From the NCBI GenBank assembly GCA_947176285.1, contig CAMWQF010000203.1, positions 1 through 5,640 on the forward strand: a stretch of 5,640 bases of DNA, in the 5' to 3' direction. The notes under the pieces are model-generated. The model made no database searches, was not told the DNA's origin, and saw only the letters and a list, made by a program, of their open reading frames with translations. Of this stretch, positions 5,059 through 5,640 are shown one piece after another. Positions within the stretch are counted from its first letter, which is position 1. Each line of letters begins with the position of its first letter. The stretch comes from an uncultured Porphyromonadaceae bacterium (GTDB lineage Bacteria > Bacteroidota > Bacteroidia > Bacteroidales > Muribaculaceae). The translations under genes and the position numbers were made by a program.

Positions 5059-5640
5059 ACAGGCAGGCGTCGCCGTAGGAGAGGAACCGGTAGTCATGGT
5101 CGAGGGCTTCCTGATATATGCGGCGCCATGATGGATCGGAGAGACGGTCGCCGTCGAGCAAGGAACTCACCAGGAGGAGGAGTGTGGATTGTGGCTGGTG
5201 GAAGTTGGTGACCATTCCGTCAACGACCCTCCATCTGAAACCTGGGGCTATCATAATGGAAGTAGAGGCAGATAGATGGTCGAGTCCTTCCTTTTCCATA
5301 TATTGCTCGAGAGCCTTCAACGCTTCCGCTGTATCTATGGAGAGTGATTCGTCGGAGTAGGCTTCCCATTGTGTTATTTCGTTTTCCATTGTCCGTTTTC
5401 CTTTTTCCTTTTGGTCGCGGAGGATATTGATGCCGAGGAGGGGGAGGGATTCGAGGGTACGGACAGTTGTGGTACCAACGGCTATGACCTTACGTCCGGA
5501 TTCGAGGGCTTGGCGCAGGGTATGCACGAGATCAATATTGACTTCAAATGTCTCGCGGTGCATGGGATGCCCTCCTATTTCATCGCTCTTGACCGGCTGG
5601 AAAGTACCGGCTCCGACGTGGAGCGTCACTTCACGAGTCT
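5051..5640 (-). CDS. queA: S-adenosylmethionine:tRNA ribosyltransferase-isomerase, C-terminal part (5' end beyond window)
   Basis: QueA transfers and isomerises the ribosyl group of S-adenosylmethionine onto preQ1 in tRNA, giving epoxyqueuosine in the queuosine pathway. About 196 C-terminal residues are present; the family is about 350-400 residues long, so the N-terminal part and true start lie beyond 5640. The frame is open to the edge (TREV before TLHVGAGTFQPV), so the GTG at 5629 is not the start. Motifs: TLHVGAGTFQPV, HPMHRETFEV, VIAVGTTTVRTLES, IMIAPGFRWRVVDGMVTNF, HQPQSTLLLLVSS and YRFLSYGDACLFY at the C-terminus. Between VRTLESLPLLG and ITQWEAY, a loop that is variable in Bacteroidetes QueA, the sequence is low-complexity (DQKEKGKRTMENE) and encoded by a copy of the 14-nt repeat found in the small membrane-protein gene. 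It is the first visible gene of the minus-strand group. Confidence 0.93.
   Translation of the reverse strand, partial: TREVTLHVGAGTFQPVKSDEIGGHPMHRETFEVNIDLVHTLRQALESGRKVIAVGTTTVRTLESLPLLGINILRDQKEKGKRTMENEITQWEAYSDESLSIDTAEALKALEQYMEKEGLDHLSASTSIMIAPGFRWRVVDGMVTNFHQPQSTLLLLVSSLLDGDRLSDPSWRRIYQEALDHDYRFLSYGDACLFY
5380..5413 (-). repeat. Copy of the 14-nt repeat inside queA
   Basis: Positions 5380-5401 match 3410-3431 at 21 of 22 bases. The tract continues as CTTTTTCCTTTTGG, a degenerate purine-rich tail on the coding strand. Translated, it gives QKEKGKRTMENE, a third reading frame of the unit that encodes TENGQ and RKTDN in the small membrane protein. It occupies a loop where Bacteroidetes QueA proteins vary, so the enzyme probably tolerates it. 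Confidence 0.7.

Noticed and set aside
4960..5211. Plus-strand frame with a GLIGLIGLI start
   Set aside because: The repetitive peptide comes from the 9-nt array, and the rest is antisense to conserved QueA sequence.

Overview
The window looks like chromosomal DNA from a gut Bacteroidales bacterium, possibly Muribaculaceae or a relative. The family assignment is inference; the order is better supported. The evidence is a tandem two-domain GH43 glycosidase with Bacteroides-type motifs, a QueA C-terminus carrying the Bacteroidetes-style FHQPQSTLLLL motif, A/T-rich translation leaders without Shine-Dalgarno sequences, and one sequence matching the Bacteroidetes -7 box TAnnTTTG.

Layout: positions 1-317 hold no convincing gene. 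They contain a strong GC-rich hairpin near the left edge, a candidate promoter, and a doubtful 51-codon reading frame. A plus-strand gene (318-2267) encodes a secreted double-GH43 enzyme. Everything to its right is on the minus strand. Read in the direction of transcription these are queA (5' end beyond the window), aroA (EPSP synthase), a small membrane-anchored protein with a CCG-x4-C motif, and a ZnuB/TroC-like metal ABC permease. Gaps are 110, 25 and 81 bp, so a single transcription unit is plausible. The permease and GH43 genes converge and share one TTAA as their overlapping stop codons.

Roles: the plus-strand gene belongs to plant or host polysaccharide breakdown. The minus-strand group is housekeeping: queuosine tRNA modification, the shikimate pathway, an unknown envelope protein, and divalent metal import. 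No functional link between the two sides is visible.

The unusual part is repeats. Short simple repeats crowd the minus-strand genes and their gaps: an 8-nt modular family related to CTCGAAAC and CTAGACAC at four loci, a 14-nt unit with a near-copy in a second gene, a 9-nt tandem array, a 7-nt array containing a start codon, a GC-rich palindrome and an A/T-rich element. Several are translated in frame inside conserved enzymes, giving AroA at least two internal inserts and an extra tail, and filling a variable loop of QueA and a linker of the small membrane protein. One array inside aroA has a unit length not divisible by three, so copy-number slippage would shift its frame. The GH43 gene shows none of these repeats by eye.
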